From positions 248,001 to 312,000 of the forward strand of contig NZ_JAHLQL010000001.1 of the NCBI RefSeq assembly GCF_018919175.1: DNA of 64,000 nt, in the 5' to 3' direction. The notes below the pieces were generated by a model that was not told the DNA's origin, did no database searches, and was given only the letters and a program-made list of their open reading frames with translations. Numbering within the stretch: the first letter of the stretch is position 1; each line of letters starts with the position of its first letter. Origin of the DNA: Clostridium simiarum. Its GTDB lineage: Bacteria > Bacillota > Clostridia > Clostridiales > Clostridiaceae. Made by a program: the position numbers and the translations under genes. Positions 27,199 to 36,319 of the stretch are shown in pieces.

Positions 27199-30018
27199 AG
27201 CTTAGAAATAATAAGACCTATATTTTTACTCCTTATACCATTTTTTATATGCCTTGTCATATATACCTTTAAAAAATTAATAAGATTTAGAAAAAAGAAA
27301 GTTTTAACTGTTATCGCCAGAATAACTATATTTACCCTATTGTGTTTAGCTCTTTCAGGCATTACCATAAAGCTAAATATAAATGATACAGCTACTTTAT
27401 TTTTACTTGATATTTCAGAGTCTAATAAAGAGTTTAAAGGAGAAGGAGAGAAGTTCATAAATGAGGCTATTGAAAATATGCCTAAAAAGAATAAAGCGGC
27501 AGTAATGGTTTTTGGAGAGGATACTATTTTAGAAAAGTTTTTTTCTGAAGGAAGAAACTTTAATGGAATATCAGGAACTCCAGTATCCACTTCTACAAAT
27601 GTTGAAAATGCCATTACTCAGGCTTTAGCTACTTTCCCAGAGCAGAGTGCCAAAAGATTAGTGATTATAACAGATGGTGAAGAAAATAAGGGAAGTTTAT
27701 TAAAGACAGTACCTTCTCTAGAACAACAAAATGTAGATGTTAAGGTTTATAAAGTAAATAAAAGTGAAAAACCAGAAGTATATGTAGATAATGTAAAAAT
27801 ACCAGAGAGAATAAATATAGGCGATGAATTTTCTGTAGTTGTATCTATAGAAAGCAATGTTAAAACCTCTGCTAATATAAGTTTATATTCTGATAGAACA
27901 AAAAAGGCAGAACAAAATGTAGATATTGAAAAAGGAAGAAGTAATTTTGTTTTTAAAGATATTCAGAATTCTGGTGGATTTAAAAGCTATAGGGTAGTTA
28001 TTGAGCCACTTTTGGACACTGAAGGGAAAAATAATGAGTATCTTGCTTTTACTAATGCAGAGGAAAAACCTAAAATTTTATTAATTGAGGGTAAGGATGG
28101 AGAAGGAAGAGAACTGGAGAATATATTTTCGGCCCTATCTATGAATTATAAGAAAATAGGTGCAAAAGAGGCTCCAAGAAGTCTAAAGGAAATGTTAGAG
28201 TTCAAGTCTATACTTACAACAAATGTACATATAGATGATATAAATAAGGAGTTTTTAAACAATTTAGAAACCTATGTAAAAGATTATTCTGGTTCTTTTA
28301 TAGCAACAGGAGGGGAAGATTCTTTTGCATTGGGAGGGTATTTAAATACACCTTTTGAAAAAGTACTTCCTGTATATATGGATATGAGAGGTAAGAAGGA
28401 AATACCTAAAATGGCATTAGCACTTGTAATAGATCATTCTGGAAGTATGGGTGGAGGAGAAGCTGTAACAAAGCTTGAATTAGCAAAGGAGGCAGCAGAA
28501 AAGGCTGTAGATACTCTAAGACCTGTAGATGATATAGGAGTGTTAACTTTTGATGATAGCTTTGATTGGGTGATACCTCTTCAAAATAGCAAGGATAAAG
28601 CTAGTATAAAAGATAAGATTAAAACCATAGGAGTTCGAGGTGGAACAAGCATCTACCCAGCATTAAGAGAGGCTTATAATAGTTTAAAATCTAGTGATGC
28701 AAAGATAAAGCATATTATATTACTTACAGATGGTCAAGATGGATTTAATGAGTATGGGGATGTATTAAAGGAAGCAAATGAAGAGAGAATAACTCTATCT
28801 ACAGTATCTGTAGGTGAGGATGCAGACAAAAACTTGCTAAAGTATTTAGCAGAAGAAGGTGGAGGAAGAACTTATCATACCGATATATATACAGATATTC
28901 CAAGAATATTTGCAAAAGAAATTTTTTTATCTGCCAAAGTATATCTAAATAATAGGGAATTTACACCAAAGATAACTAGTCCTCATAATATATTAAGTGG
29001 AGTATCAGAAGGTGGAATGCCATCCCTATTGGGATATATAGCATCTTCTGCAAAAGAAACTGCTAGCATTATACTATCATCAGATGAAGATGATCCAATA
29101 CTTACCGCTTGGCAATATGGGCTAGGAAGATCGGTAGCTTGGAATTCTGATATGGCAGGAAGATGGAGTAAGAATTTAGCCGGTTGGAATAAAACCACTA
29201 AGCTATGGCAAAATATACTAAATTGGTCCATAGAAAATTATGGCCATGGAGAAGGAACCATAAATGTTGAGCTGAAAGGAAATCAAGCTTTTATAGAGTA
29301 TGAAACGAAGAATAAAAGTGAAGAGGCAAAAGTAAATGCCCTAGTAACAGATGATAATGGAGAAAAAAGGGAGTTACCCTTAGAAGCTATAAAACCAGGA
29401 AAGTATTCAGGGGTTATGGATCTTAAAAACATAGGATTTTATAGTCTGAATGTAAGAGAATTAGAAGGAGATAATATAGTAAACACTCAAAACTCAACTA
29501 TAGCTATGCAATATTCTCCAGAATATAAATTTTTTAAGGATGAAGGAGCCTTAGAGAGGCTAGTAGTAGATACTAAGGGGGCTTTTATTAAATCCTCTGA
29601 AGAAGTTTTTTCATCAGAATTAAATTCTGTGTGGAGTAGAATAGATTTAACTAATACATTTTTAGTTATGGCTCTTATTCTATTTATGATTGATATAGCC
29701 TATAGAAGATTGAATTTAGACTTTAAATTATTTAAAAAAAATAAAGAGAAGTTTAAGGATATTAATAAGAAAAAGGTTAAGTCTAAGAAGTTTAAACTTA
29801 ATACTGAGATAAAAGATAATTCTTTAAAAGAAAATAAAAGTAAATGGGGAGAAAGTTCAAACAAGAATTCTGAAGAAGGATTAGAAGATAAAAAGATGAA
29901 ATCAACTAAAGATAAATTAAATAAAAATAGTCATAGTAGTAGTAGAAGAGAAAAAGAGAAATCTAGTAGGCTAGACACAGCAAGCTTATTAAAAAAGAAA
30001 GAAGAAAGAAACAAATAG
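27196..30018 (+). CDS. Large membrane VWA protein with GATase-like domain (last gene of the operon)
   Basis: A 940-residue protein. TM segments lie at about 6-26 and 36-58. A first, degenerate VWA-like region (LLDISESNKEFKG, about 75-210) and a beta-sandwich section are followed by a glutamine-amidotransferase-like stretch (about 291-405, with FIATGGEDSFALGGY). A complete VWA domain comes next at about 409-580 with a full MIDAS (VIDHSGSMGGG, VRGGTSIYPAL, LLTDGQDG). A TM lies at about 815-835, and a Lys/Ser-rich, probably disordered tail of about 100 residues ends the protein. The only in-frame start is GTG 27196 (stop codon at 27187), and it lacks a local SD. It is probably the outer-face partner of the MoxR/ABC set; its substrate is unknown. 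Confidence 0.85.
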   Translation: MSLEIIRPIFLLLIPFFICLVIYTFKKLIRFRKKKVLTVIARITIFTLLCLALSGITIKLNINDTATLFLLDISESNKEFKGEGEKFINEAIENMPKKNKAAVMVFGEDTILEKFFSEGRNFNGISGTPVSTSTNVENAITQALATFPEQSAKRLVIITDGEENKGSLLKTVPSLEQQNVDVKVYKVNKSEKPEVYVDNVKIPERINIGDEFSVVVSIESNVKTSANISLYSDRTKKAEQNVDIEKGRSNFVFKDIQNSGGFKSYRVVIEPLLDTEGKNNEYLAFTNAEEKPKILLIEGKDGEGRELENIFSALSMNYKKIGAKEAPRSLKEMLEFKSILTTNVHIDDINKEFLNNLETYVKDYSGSFIATGGEDSFALGGYLNTPFEKVLPVYMDMRGKKEIPKMALALVIDHSGSMGGGEAVTKLELAKEAAEKAVDTLRPVDDIGVLTFDDSFDWVIPLQNSKDKASIKDKIKTIGVRGGTSIYPALREAYNSLKSSDAKIKHIILLTDGQDGFNEYGDVLKEANEERITLSTVSVGEDADKNLLKYLAEEGGGRTYHTDIYTDIPRIFAKEIFLSAKVYLNNREFTPKITSPHNILSGVSEGGMPSLLGYIASSAKETASIILSSDEDDPILTAWQYGLGRSVAWNSDMAGRWSKNLAGWNKTTKLWQNILNWSIENYGHGEGTINVELKGNQAFIEYETKNKSEEAKVNALVTDDNGEKRELPLEAIKPGKYSGVMDLKNIGFYSLNVRELEGDNIVNTQNSTIAMQYSPEYKFFKDEGALERLVVDTKGAFIKSSEEVFSSELNSVWSRIDLTNTFLVMALILFMIDIAYRRLNLDFKLFKKNKEKFKDINKKKVKSKKFKLNTEIKDNSLKENKSKWGESSNKNSEEGLEDKKMKSTKDKLNKNSHSSSRREKEKSSRLDTASLLKKKEERNK

Positions 30019-30041
30019 ATTCATATTTATATTTTTATTAT

Positions 30042-30086
30042 ACCGGCTTTAAGATTACATTATTGTAATTTTAAAGCCGGTTTTTG
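30042..30086. terminator. Strong terminator at the end of the ABC-MoxR-VWA operon
   Basis: ACCGGCTTTAA (30042-30052) pairs with TTAAAGCCGGT (30071-30081), with further inner pairing between AGATTACA and TGTAATTT, and is followed by TTTTT. Confidence 0.9.
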
Positions 30087-30258
30087 TAATCTAAAGCAAT
30101 GGTACTAAAAATTGAAGTCTTGTAAAATTAATATATACATAAGTTAAACTATAATAATAAGAAATCTAATTTACTATAGCATAATAGTTAAAATCTATAT
30201 GAAAATTATTAATAGAAATTGAATGTTAGAAAAACACATAATTTTAAGGAGAATAAAT

Positions 30259-30765
30259 ATGAAAAAAAATGTGATATCTATTGTGGCTTTATTGATAATA
30301 GTAATGTTAGGAGGAGTTTTTACTATAAGAGAGATGATGTTTCCTATAAAATATAAGGATGAGATAAAAAAATATTCTAAAGAATATAGATTAGATCCTT
30401 ACGAAGTAGCAGCCTTTATAAATTTTGAAACCAATTTTCAAAATAAGAAATATGAGGAGAATAATACTAGTGGGTTAATGAATTTTAGAGATGAAAAAGC
30501 AATAGAAGTTGCAAAGAAAATGGGATTAAAGGATTTTAAGCCAAAGGATTTAGAAATACCAGAGGTAGCTATAAATCTAGGTAGTTATTATTTAAGTAAA
30601 CTAAAAGAAGAACACTCAAGTTTATTAAAGGTTGTAAGTGAATGGGCTATGAGAAATAATCCGGAAGATGAAGTGATGAGAGAGTATTCAAAAAAATATT
30701 ATTTACCTAAAATAGAAAAAAGAATAAATATATATAAAATTTTATATCCTGGATTAAAATTATAA
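30259..30765 (+). CDS. Small lytic transglycosylase-like protein
   Basis: A 168-residue protein with an N-terminal signal anchor (about 4-23) and an SLT-type fold. The segment LDPYEVAAFINFETNFQNKKY holds the probable catalytic glutamate E57, followed by SGLMNF, which corresponds to the GLMQ motif of the family, and later LGSYYLSKL. It would cleave peptidoglycan glycan strands outside the cell. ATG 30259 is preferred over 30223 because SD AAGGAG lies 8 nt upstream. The GLMQ glutamine is Asn here, so activity should be confirmed. Single gene between terminators. Confidence 0.8.
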   Translation: MKKNVISIVALLIIVMLGGVFTIREMMFPIKYKDEIKKYSKEYRLDPYEVAAFINFETNFQNKKYEENNTSGLMNFRDEKAIEVAKKMGLKDFKPKDLEIPEVAINLGSYYLSKLKEEHSSLLKVVSEWAMRNNPEDEVMREYSKKYYLPKIEKRINIYKILYPGLKL

Positions 30766-30799
30766 AATATAGGATTTAGGTTAATATATAATTCTAATA

Positions 30800-30852
30800 A
30801 ACCCTAGAAAGCTATTGTAACTATATAACAATGGATTTCTAGGGTTATTTTA
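30800..30852. terminator. Intrinsic terminator after the transglycosylase-like gene
   Basis: AACCCTAGAAA pairs with TTTCTAGGGTT, with inner ATTGT/ACAAT pairing, then ATTTT. It lies in the 331-base gap 30766-31096, which also holds the operator array. Confidence 0.85.
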
Positions 30853-30926
30853 AATAACATAAAAGTTAGTATAAAAAGTTTTGTGAATTCTATTATTTTA
30901 GAGCTTTGTAGTTAATAAAAAACATA

Positions 30927-31078
30927 TATTTAGATGGATATCTAAATAAGAAATATAAAATTTCAAATAAGTGTTGCCATATATAGGAGTTTAGAATATA
31001 ATAAAATTAAGTTAGTTAGATAAATATCTAATCATTAGATGTTTGTCTAATAGATTATAAAGATAGATGTTTATCAAA
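30927..31078 (+). promoter_or_regulatory. Array of TTAGAT-N4-ATCTAA operators before the ArsR-like gene
   Basis: Site 1 at 30930-30945 (extended palindrome TATTTAGAT-GGAT-ATCTAAATA, 30927-30948), site 2 at 31016-31031 (spacer AAAT), and site 3 at 31035-31050 (TTAGAT-GTTT-GTCTAA). A weaker fourth site is at 31063-31078 (ATAGAT-GTTT-ATCAAA). Sites 2 and 3 start 19 bp apart, about two helical turns. This fits autoregulation by the ArsR-type protein encoded immediately downstream. Confidence 0.7.
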
Positions 31079-31096
31079 ACAAGGGGAGTGTTTAAT

Positions 31097-32179
31097 ATGA
31101 AGGTGATTTATAACAAAAATCCAGGAGAAATAAGAGATTATTTTTTAATATTAAGTGACATAACAAACTATGAATGTCTAAGTGAATATTTGTTAGAAAA
31201 ACAGGACTCTTTTGATAAAGAGTTTAAGGATTTTTATAAAAAGAATATTAATAAGTTTAAATTAAATAACATGGAGTTAGAAAGATATTTTAAATTTTAT
31301 TCTACAGAGAGATTTAATATTGCTAGATTTATGATGTATGAAAAAGAACTGTGGGCTTATGATAATATTTATGAATACTTGGATTTTTTAGAGGGGTTAG
31401 ATGAAGAAAAAATAAAGCTTTCAGTCATAGAGGAGATATTATATTTAACTGGTGAAGGTGAAGATGAAGCTAAAGAAGATGAAATGTTAAAAAATACTCC
31501 ATTGGTTTTAGATAGCATAAAGTTATTAGAGATACACTCTTCTATTAAATGGGAATTATTCTGCTTTTTTCAAGAACCATTAGCTTATTTTAAAAAGTTT
31601 TTAAAGTTCGTAAAGGAATTAATTCCACTATATGAGGATTTTAAAAACACTAGAGATAATCTTATGGAAGATCTTCATGAAAGAATGGAAAGAGATATAA
31701 ATAATAATGAAGAAGCTTATGAATTTATAAAAAAAGAAACAAGGGGTATAATTGATCTTTCAAATTTTAATGAGATATACGTATCCTCTAATTATTTTAG
31801 TAGTCACAGCATAACCTTCGCTATGGAAGGTGGAAAAATTTATATATTTTTAGGTGTATACTACAAAAAGGCTCTTGATATATTAGGTGGGATTAGGGAA
31901 GATAAAATTCAATTAAATCTAATGGTATTTAAAAATTTATCAGAGAGAAATAGATTTGAGATAATAAGGCTATTAAGTGAGGACAATGAGTATTGTCATG
32001 GAGATATAGCAAAATTACTAAATATTACAGGGGCTACAGTGTCTTACCACATAAATTATCTTTGTGCAGCCAATTTAGTTACTATGTATAAGAAAAATAA
32101 GAATGTATATTACAAATTAAATAAAGAAGTGATAAAAAATAGTATGGAATTTTTAAAAGAAGAATTTAAATTAGGGTAA
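31097..32179 (+). CDS. Long ArsR-type winged-helix regulator
   Basis: A 360-residue protein with a DNA-binding ArsR-type winged helix at its C-terminus (about 280-345). Recognition elements are HGDIAKLLNITGATVSYHINYL, read as HGDIAKLLNITG then ATVSYHINYL, and the wing is VTMYKKNKNVYYKL. The approximately 270-residue N-terminal part is not recognised; it is charged, probably all-helical and likely the effector or dimerisation domain. ATG 31097 is chosen because SD GGGGAG ends 8 nt upstream. The upstream in-frame ATG 31067 lies within the fourth operator-like site and has no SD. The gene precedes an MFS transporter by 30 nt and follows an operator array, so it probably represses the pair and responds to the transported compound. 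Confidence 0.8.
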   Translation: MKVIYNKNPGEIRDYFLILSDITNYECLSEYLLEKQDSFDKEFKDFYKKNINKFKLNNMELERYFKFYSTERFNIARFMMYEKELWAYDNIYEYLDFLEGLDEEKIKLSVIEEILYLTGEGEDEAKEDEMLKNTPLVLDSIKLLEIHSSIKWELFCFFQEPLAYFKKFLKFVKELIPLYEDFKNTRDNLMEDLHERMERDINNNEEAYEFIKKETRGIIDLSNFNEIYVSSNYFSSHSITFAMEGGKIYIFLGVYYKKALDILGGIREDKIQLNLMVFKNLSERNRFEIIRLLSEDNEYCHGDIAKLLNITGATVSYHINYLCAANLVTMYKKNKNVYYKLNKEVIKNSMEFLKEEFKLG

Positions 32180-32209
32180 TTTATTAAAATTTATAAAAGG
32201 GTGGTTTTT

Positions 32210-33487
32210 ATGAGAATTAAACTTCTAAAAGACAGGAATTTCGGATTATTAATGTGGGGTAAATTTATATCTTTAGTAGGGACACAAATGCAAAACTTTG
32301 CTCTTTCTTTATATGTATTTAAGATTACAGGTTCTGCTACTAAATTTGCTACAGTTCTTATGATTTCAATGTTACCACAGTTATTGCTAGGACCTATAGT
32401 AGGGGTATTTACCGATTGGATGGATAGAAAGAAAATTATTGTTTCTATGGATATTTTAAATGGATTAATAATTGGAGTATATGCAATACTATTTTATTTA
32501 AATGGAGGCCTTTCCTTAGGTAGTATATATTTGTTTGTAGTTTTACTGTCTTTAATTTCTATGATATTTCAACCAGCTATAGCTACAGTGATACCTTCCA
32601 TTGTTAAAAAGGAAGATTTAGTAGATGCTAATAGTATGAATACATTTATAATGAATATGGGAAATTTAATATCTCCAATGATTGCAGGAGCTTTGTTTGG
32701 ACTTTATGGGTTGTTTATAATTCTTCTATTAAATTCTATAAGCTTTATACTTTCAGGAATAAGTGAAATGTTTATCCATATACCAAAGGTTAATAAAGCC
32801 CCAGAGGAAATAAGTTTTAAAACCTTTTCTAGGGATCTTAAAGAAGGTTTATCTTTTATAAAGAATAGTAATATTTTAATAAGTGTAATAGGAATAGCCA
32901 TGATAGTTAATTTTGTTGGAAGCCCTTTAGGATCAATAGGATTTATATATATATCTAAAAATGTATTAGGGGTTTCAGACCTTCAGTATGGCATTGTGGA
33001 AGGTGTTGCTTCATTAGGTATGCTTTTATCCCCTATTATATGCAGTGCCATGGCAAAAAAATATCCACTAAAAAAATTGCTTTTTTACAACTTATTAGGG
33101 ACAGGATTTTTAATAATGCTAGTAGCTATAGTTCCCTTTAAACCATTTTTAAATTTATTTAATTCTAATTTCGTTCCTTATATAGCTTTAATAGTTGTAA
33201 ATTTTTTTATGATATTATTAATGTCCATAGTAAATATATCTTTAAGTATTATGTTCCAGCAGACTGTACCTTTAAACTTAATGGGAAGAGTAAATACTGT
33301 TATGAGTGCTGGATGTATGGCAACCATGCCATTAGGTCAATTAGTATTTGGAATTATGTATGATAAGGTTTCAACATCACTTTGTGTGGTTATATCTGCC
33401 ATTATAATTATAGTTAGTTTATTGGCATTTAAAAATACTCTTTTACCTAAGGATAGCGAAGATAGAGAACTGGCTTTACAGGTGTGA
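32210..33487 (+). CDS. MFS transporter (macrolide-efflux-like)
   Basis: A 425-residue membrane protein with about 12 helices of the MFS_3/MefA-like group. The N-terminus RNFGLLMWGKFISLVGTQMQ (RNFGLLMWGKFISLVGTQ) is typical, and the loop 2-3 motif is GVFTDWMDRKKII. ATG 32210 is preferred to GTG 32201 because the latter is part of the SD (AAAGGGTGG). Its coding partner, the ArsR-type regulator, lies 30 nt upstream and the two share the operator array. It probably exports a toxic or antimicrobial compound; the substrate is unknown. Confidence 0.88.
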   Translation: MRIKLLKDRNFGLLMWGKFISLVGTQMQNFALSLYVFKITGSATKFATVLMISMLPQLLLGPIVGVFTDWMDRKKIIVSMDILNGLIIGVYAILFYLNGGLSLGSIYLFVVLLSLISMIFQPAIATVIPSIVKKEDLVDANSMNTFIMNMGNLISPMIAGALFGLYGLFIILLLNSISFILSGISEMFIHIPKVNKAPEEISFKTFSRDLKEGLSFIKNSNILISVIGIAMIVNFVGSPLGSIGFIYISKNVLGVSDLQYGIVEGVASLGMLLSPIICSAMAKKYPLKKLLFYNLLGTGFLIMLVAIVPFKPFLNLFNSNFVPYIALIVVNFFMILLMSIVNISLSIMFQQTVPLNLMGRVNTVMSAGCMATMPLGQLVFGIMYDKVSTSLCVVISAIIIIVSLLAFKNTLLPKDSEDRELALQV

Positions 33488-33512
33488 TATTATAATTTTA
33501 AATAGTTAATTT

Positions 33513-33561
33513 GGTTTTAAGTAAATGTTTTATAAAAACATTTACTTAAAACTATTTTTTT
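33513..33561. terminator. Bidirectional terminator between the MFS and YbjQ genes
   Basis: GTTTTAAGTAAATGTTTT (33514-33531) pairs with AAAACATTTACTTAAAAC (33535-33552), followed by TTTTTTT. The YbjQ gene on the other strand ends inside it. Confidence 0.9.
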
Positions 33562-33877
33562 ATTCAACAAAAACAGCGGTACCAGAGGCTATTACCATAA
33601 GCATATTACCTTGGCCTAAGGTTTCGTAGTCTATAGTTACGCCTACTACAGCATTTGCTCCAAGGGAGGAGGCTTTTCTTTGCATTTCATAAATAGCCTG
33701 TTCTCTTGCTTCTATAAGCTCCCCTTCATAAGCACCAGATCTTCCTCCAAATATGTTGGAAAGCCCCGCAGCAAAGTCTTTAATAAAGTTAACTCCTGCT
33801 ACTACTTCACCAAAAACTACACCCTTATAGTTAGTTATTTTTCTTCCATCTATTGTATTTGTGGTAGTTGTAATCAT
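33560..33877 (-). CDS. YbjQ family protein (UPF0145)
   Basis: A 105-residue protein of the YbjQ/UPF0145 heavy-metal-binding-domain family. Characteristic stretches are [16 protein letters not shown] at the N-terminus, [19 protein letters not shown] in the middle (residues about 44-62) and [13 protein letters not shown] near 73. The family forms a pentameric ring in the cytoplasm; its function is unsettled. SD GGAGG precedes the ATG. Single gene, convergent with the MFS transporter. Confidence 0.9.
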   Translation of the reverse strand: MITTTTNTIDGRKITNYKGVVFGEVVAGVNFIKDFAAGLSNIFGGRSGAYEGELIEAREQAIYEMQRKASSLGANAVVGVTIDYETLGQGNMLMVIASGTAVFVE

Positions 33878-33990
33878 AAAGAATCCTCCAATTTAAATTA
33901 ATCTGCTAAATATATTTTATATTTTATAGTAACATATTTCAATATTTACACTAGATTTTTTTGGAAAAGATATATATAATATAGTTAATT

Positions 33991-34066
<76 letters not shown>

Positions 34067-34117
34067 AAGCATATAAATCTAAAAATTAACAGACTCTTAG
34101 TATATAAAATATTAAAA

Positions 34118-34171
34118 AAGACCATTAGATAGTTAGAATTTAATTCTAGTTGTTTAGAGGTCTATTTTTTA
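34118..34171 (+). terminator. Terminator downstream of tRNA-Ala
   Basis: AGACC (34119-34125 region) pairs with GGTCT (34159-34163), with inner pairing TTAGAATT/AATTCTAG, followed by TTTTTT. The rest of the 317-base gap to glnS (34067-34383) shows no T-box motif and nothing else recognised. Confidence 0.75.
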
Positions 34172-34383
34172 TGTTTATGGATAATTTAAATATAGATTAA
34201 TAAAAATATCAATTGCATTGGAAAGTCTTAAAATTTAAAAGATAATCCTAGAGAGTTTTTATATAGAAAATGCACCATTTTTGTGATATATTAAATATCA
34301 GTATGTATTAAGTTTTATTCTAATTTATATTACAAATAAATTATTAAAAAAGTAAGTGAATATTAAGAAAGGAATGGTGAGTA

Positions 34384-36036
34384 ATGGAGGTTACGAGTAG
34401 TACTTCAAATTTTATAAAAAATATAGTTAAAGAAGATATAGATTCTGGAAAACATAAAGAGATAATAACCCGTTTTCCACCAGAGCCTAATGGTTATTTA
34501 CATATAGGCCATGCGAAGTCTATAGTTTTGAACTTTGAATTAGCAGATGAATTTAAAGGAAAAACAAATTTGCGCTTTGATGATACAAACCCTATTAAAG
34601 AAGATACAGAGTATGTAGAATCAATAGAAGAGGATGTAAGATGGCTTGGCTTTGAATGGGATGAATTATACTTTGCATCTAATTATTTTGAGGAAATGTA
34701 TAAAAGAGCAATATTGCTTATAAAAAAGGGAAAAGCATATGTTTGTGATTTAACCCCAGAAGAGATAAGAGAATATAGAGGAACTTTAACGGAACCGGGA
34801 AAAGAAAGTCCTTATAGAAATAGAACTGTGGAAGAAAATTTAGATCTTTTGGAAAAAATGAAAAAAGGTGAATTTAAAGATGGAGAAAAGGTTCTTAGAG
34901 CAAAAATAGATATGTCTTCTCCTAATATGAATATGAGAGACCCTATAATATATAGAATTGCTCATGCAAGCCATCATAACACTGGAGATAAGTGGTGTAT
35001 ATATCCAATGTATGATTTTGCTCACCCATTAGAGGATGCTATAGAAGGTATAACACATTCTATATGTACATTAGAGTTTGAAGATCACAGACCACTTTAC
35101 GATTGGGTTGTAAAAGAATGTGAGATGGAAAATGTACCGCAACAAATAGAATTTGCTAGGTTAAATATTACAAACACTGTAATGAGTAAAAGAAAATTAA
35201 AATTATTAGTAGATGAAAAAGTTGTGGATGGATGGGATGACCCACGAATGCCTACTATAGCTGGTCTTAGAAGAAGAGGATACACACCGGAAGCTATTAG
35301 AAATTTTTGTAGGGCTATTGGGGTATCTAAAGCAAATAGTTTAGTAGACTCTCAAATGTTAGAACATTTTATAAGAGAAGATTTAATGCCGAAGGTTCCA
35401 AGAACTATGGCGGTATTAAGACCTTTAAAGATGATAATAACAAATTACCCGGAGGATCAAGTAGAAATGCTTGAGATAGAAAATAATGGTGATAATCCAG
35501 AGGGTGGAGTAAGACAAGTGCCATTTTCAAGAGAACTATATATAGAACAAGATGATTTTATGGAAAATCCTCCTAAAAAGTATCATAGACTTTATCCAGG
35601 AAACGAGGTAAGACTTAAAGGTGCTTATTTTGTGAAGTGTAATGATGTAATAAAAGATGATAATGGTAATGTAATTGAAATACATTGTACTTATGATATA
35701 GAAACAAAGAGTGGTACAGGATTTACAGGAAGAAAAGTAAAGGGAACTATACATTGGGTAGATGCTAAATCAGCTGTAGCATCAGAATTTAGATTATATG
35801 AACCTTTAATATTAGATGAGGGTGAAGGCTCTGAAGGAAAGCATTTCTTAGAGCAAATAAACTCAAATTCTATGGAGGTATTACAAGGATTTGTAGAGCC
35901 TTATATGAAAGAGGTAAAGCCTCAAGATAAATTCCAAATAGTTAGACATGGATACTTTAACGTAGATCCAAATAGTACTGAAGGAAAATTAGTATTTAAT
36001 AGGATAGTATCTTTAAAAAGTTCTTTTAAACTATAG
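34384..36036 (+). CDS. glnS: Glutaminyl-tRNA synthetase
   Basis: A 550-residue class Ic synthetase that charges tRNA-Gln with glutamine. The HIGH motif is at H40-IGH43 within [15 protein letters not shown], and the KMSKS equivalent is VMSKRK at about 266-271. [20 protein letters not shown] and [20 protein letters not shown] are hallmark GlnRS segments that distinguish it from GluRS. The C-terminal beta-barrel anticodon domain is complete. Some clostridia use only the GatCAB transamidation route, so the presence of glnS is informative. Single gene with a terminator immediately downstream. Confidence 0.97.
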   Translation: MEVTSSTSNFIKNIVKEDIDSGKHKEIITRFPPEPNGYLHIGHAKSIVLNFELADEFKGKTNLRFDDTNPIKEDTEYVESIEEDVRWLGFEWDELYFASNYFEEMYKRAILLIKKGKAYVCDLTPEEIREYRGTLTEPGKESPYRNRTVEENLDLLEKMKKGEFKDGEKVLRAKIDMSSPNMNMRDPIIYRIAHASHHNTGDKWCIYPMYDFAHPLEDAIEGITHSICTLEFEDHRPLYDWVVKECEMENVPQQIEFARLNITNTVMSKRKLKLLVDEKVVDGWDDPRMPTIAGLRRRGYTPEAIRNFCRAIGVSKANSLVDSQMLEHFIREDLMPKVPRTMAVLRPLKMIITNYPEDQVEMLEIENNGDNPEGGVRQVPFSRELYIEQDDFMENPPKKYHRLYPGNEVRLKGAYFVKCNDVIKDDNGNVIEIHCTYDIETKSGTGFTGRKVKGTIHWVDAKSAVASEFRLYEPLILDEGEGSEGKHFLEQINSNSMEVLQGFVEPYMKEVKPQDKFQIVRHGYFNVDPNSTEGKLVFNRIVSLKSSFKL

Positions 36037-36066
36037 AAAAAACCACCAGTAATGGTGGTTTTTTTA
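36037..36066. terminator. Intrinsic terminator after glnS
   Basis: AACCACCA (36041-36048), loop GTAA, TGGTGGTT (36053-36060), then TTTTT. Confidence 0.92.
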
Positions 36067-36319
36067 TATATAAAAATTAATTATTAAAAAATTTAAAATA
36101 ATGAGATATATTATTTTGATAAAATATACTATGCTTTAATTTCAATTACATTATATATATATGCTTATTTAAATAAAATCATAAATATATCTGTTTTTTA
36201 AAGATTTCAACATTATTTATATAATATTTGTACTAGTTCAAAAATAAAAACTATTGAAAGTGATATCCAAAATTGTTAATATAGTGTTAAGAGAAAATAC
36301 AGTAGAAGGAGATAATATT

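Noticed and set aside
27135..27614. Minus-strand open frame of 159 codons across the start of the last VWA gene
   Set aside because: It lies opposite an intact gene start and shows no SD or family features. It arises from low stop-codon density on that strand.
31067..31096. Upstream start at 31067 for the ArsR-type regulator
   Set aside because: It has no SD and falls inside the operator-like site at 31063-31078. ATG 31097 has SD GGGGAG at proper spacing.
34067..34383. T-box leader before glnS
   Set aside because: The T-box sequence (with GGTGG.ACCGCG) and specifier hairpin are absent. The region holds only the tRNA terminator.
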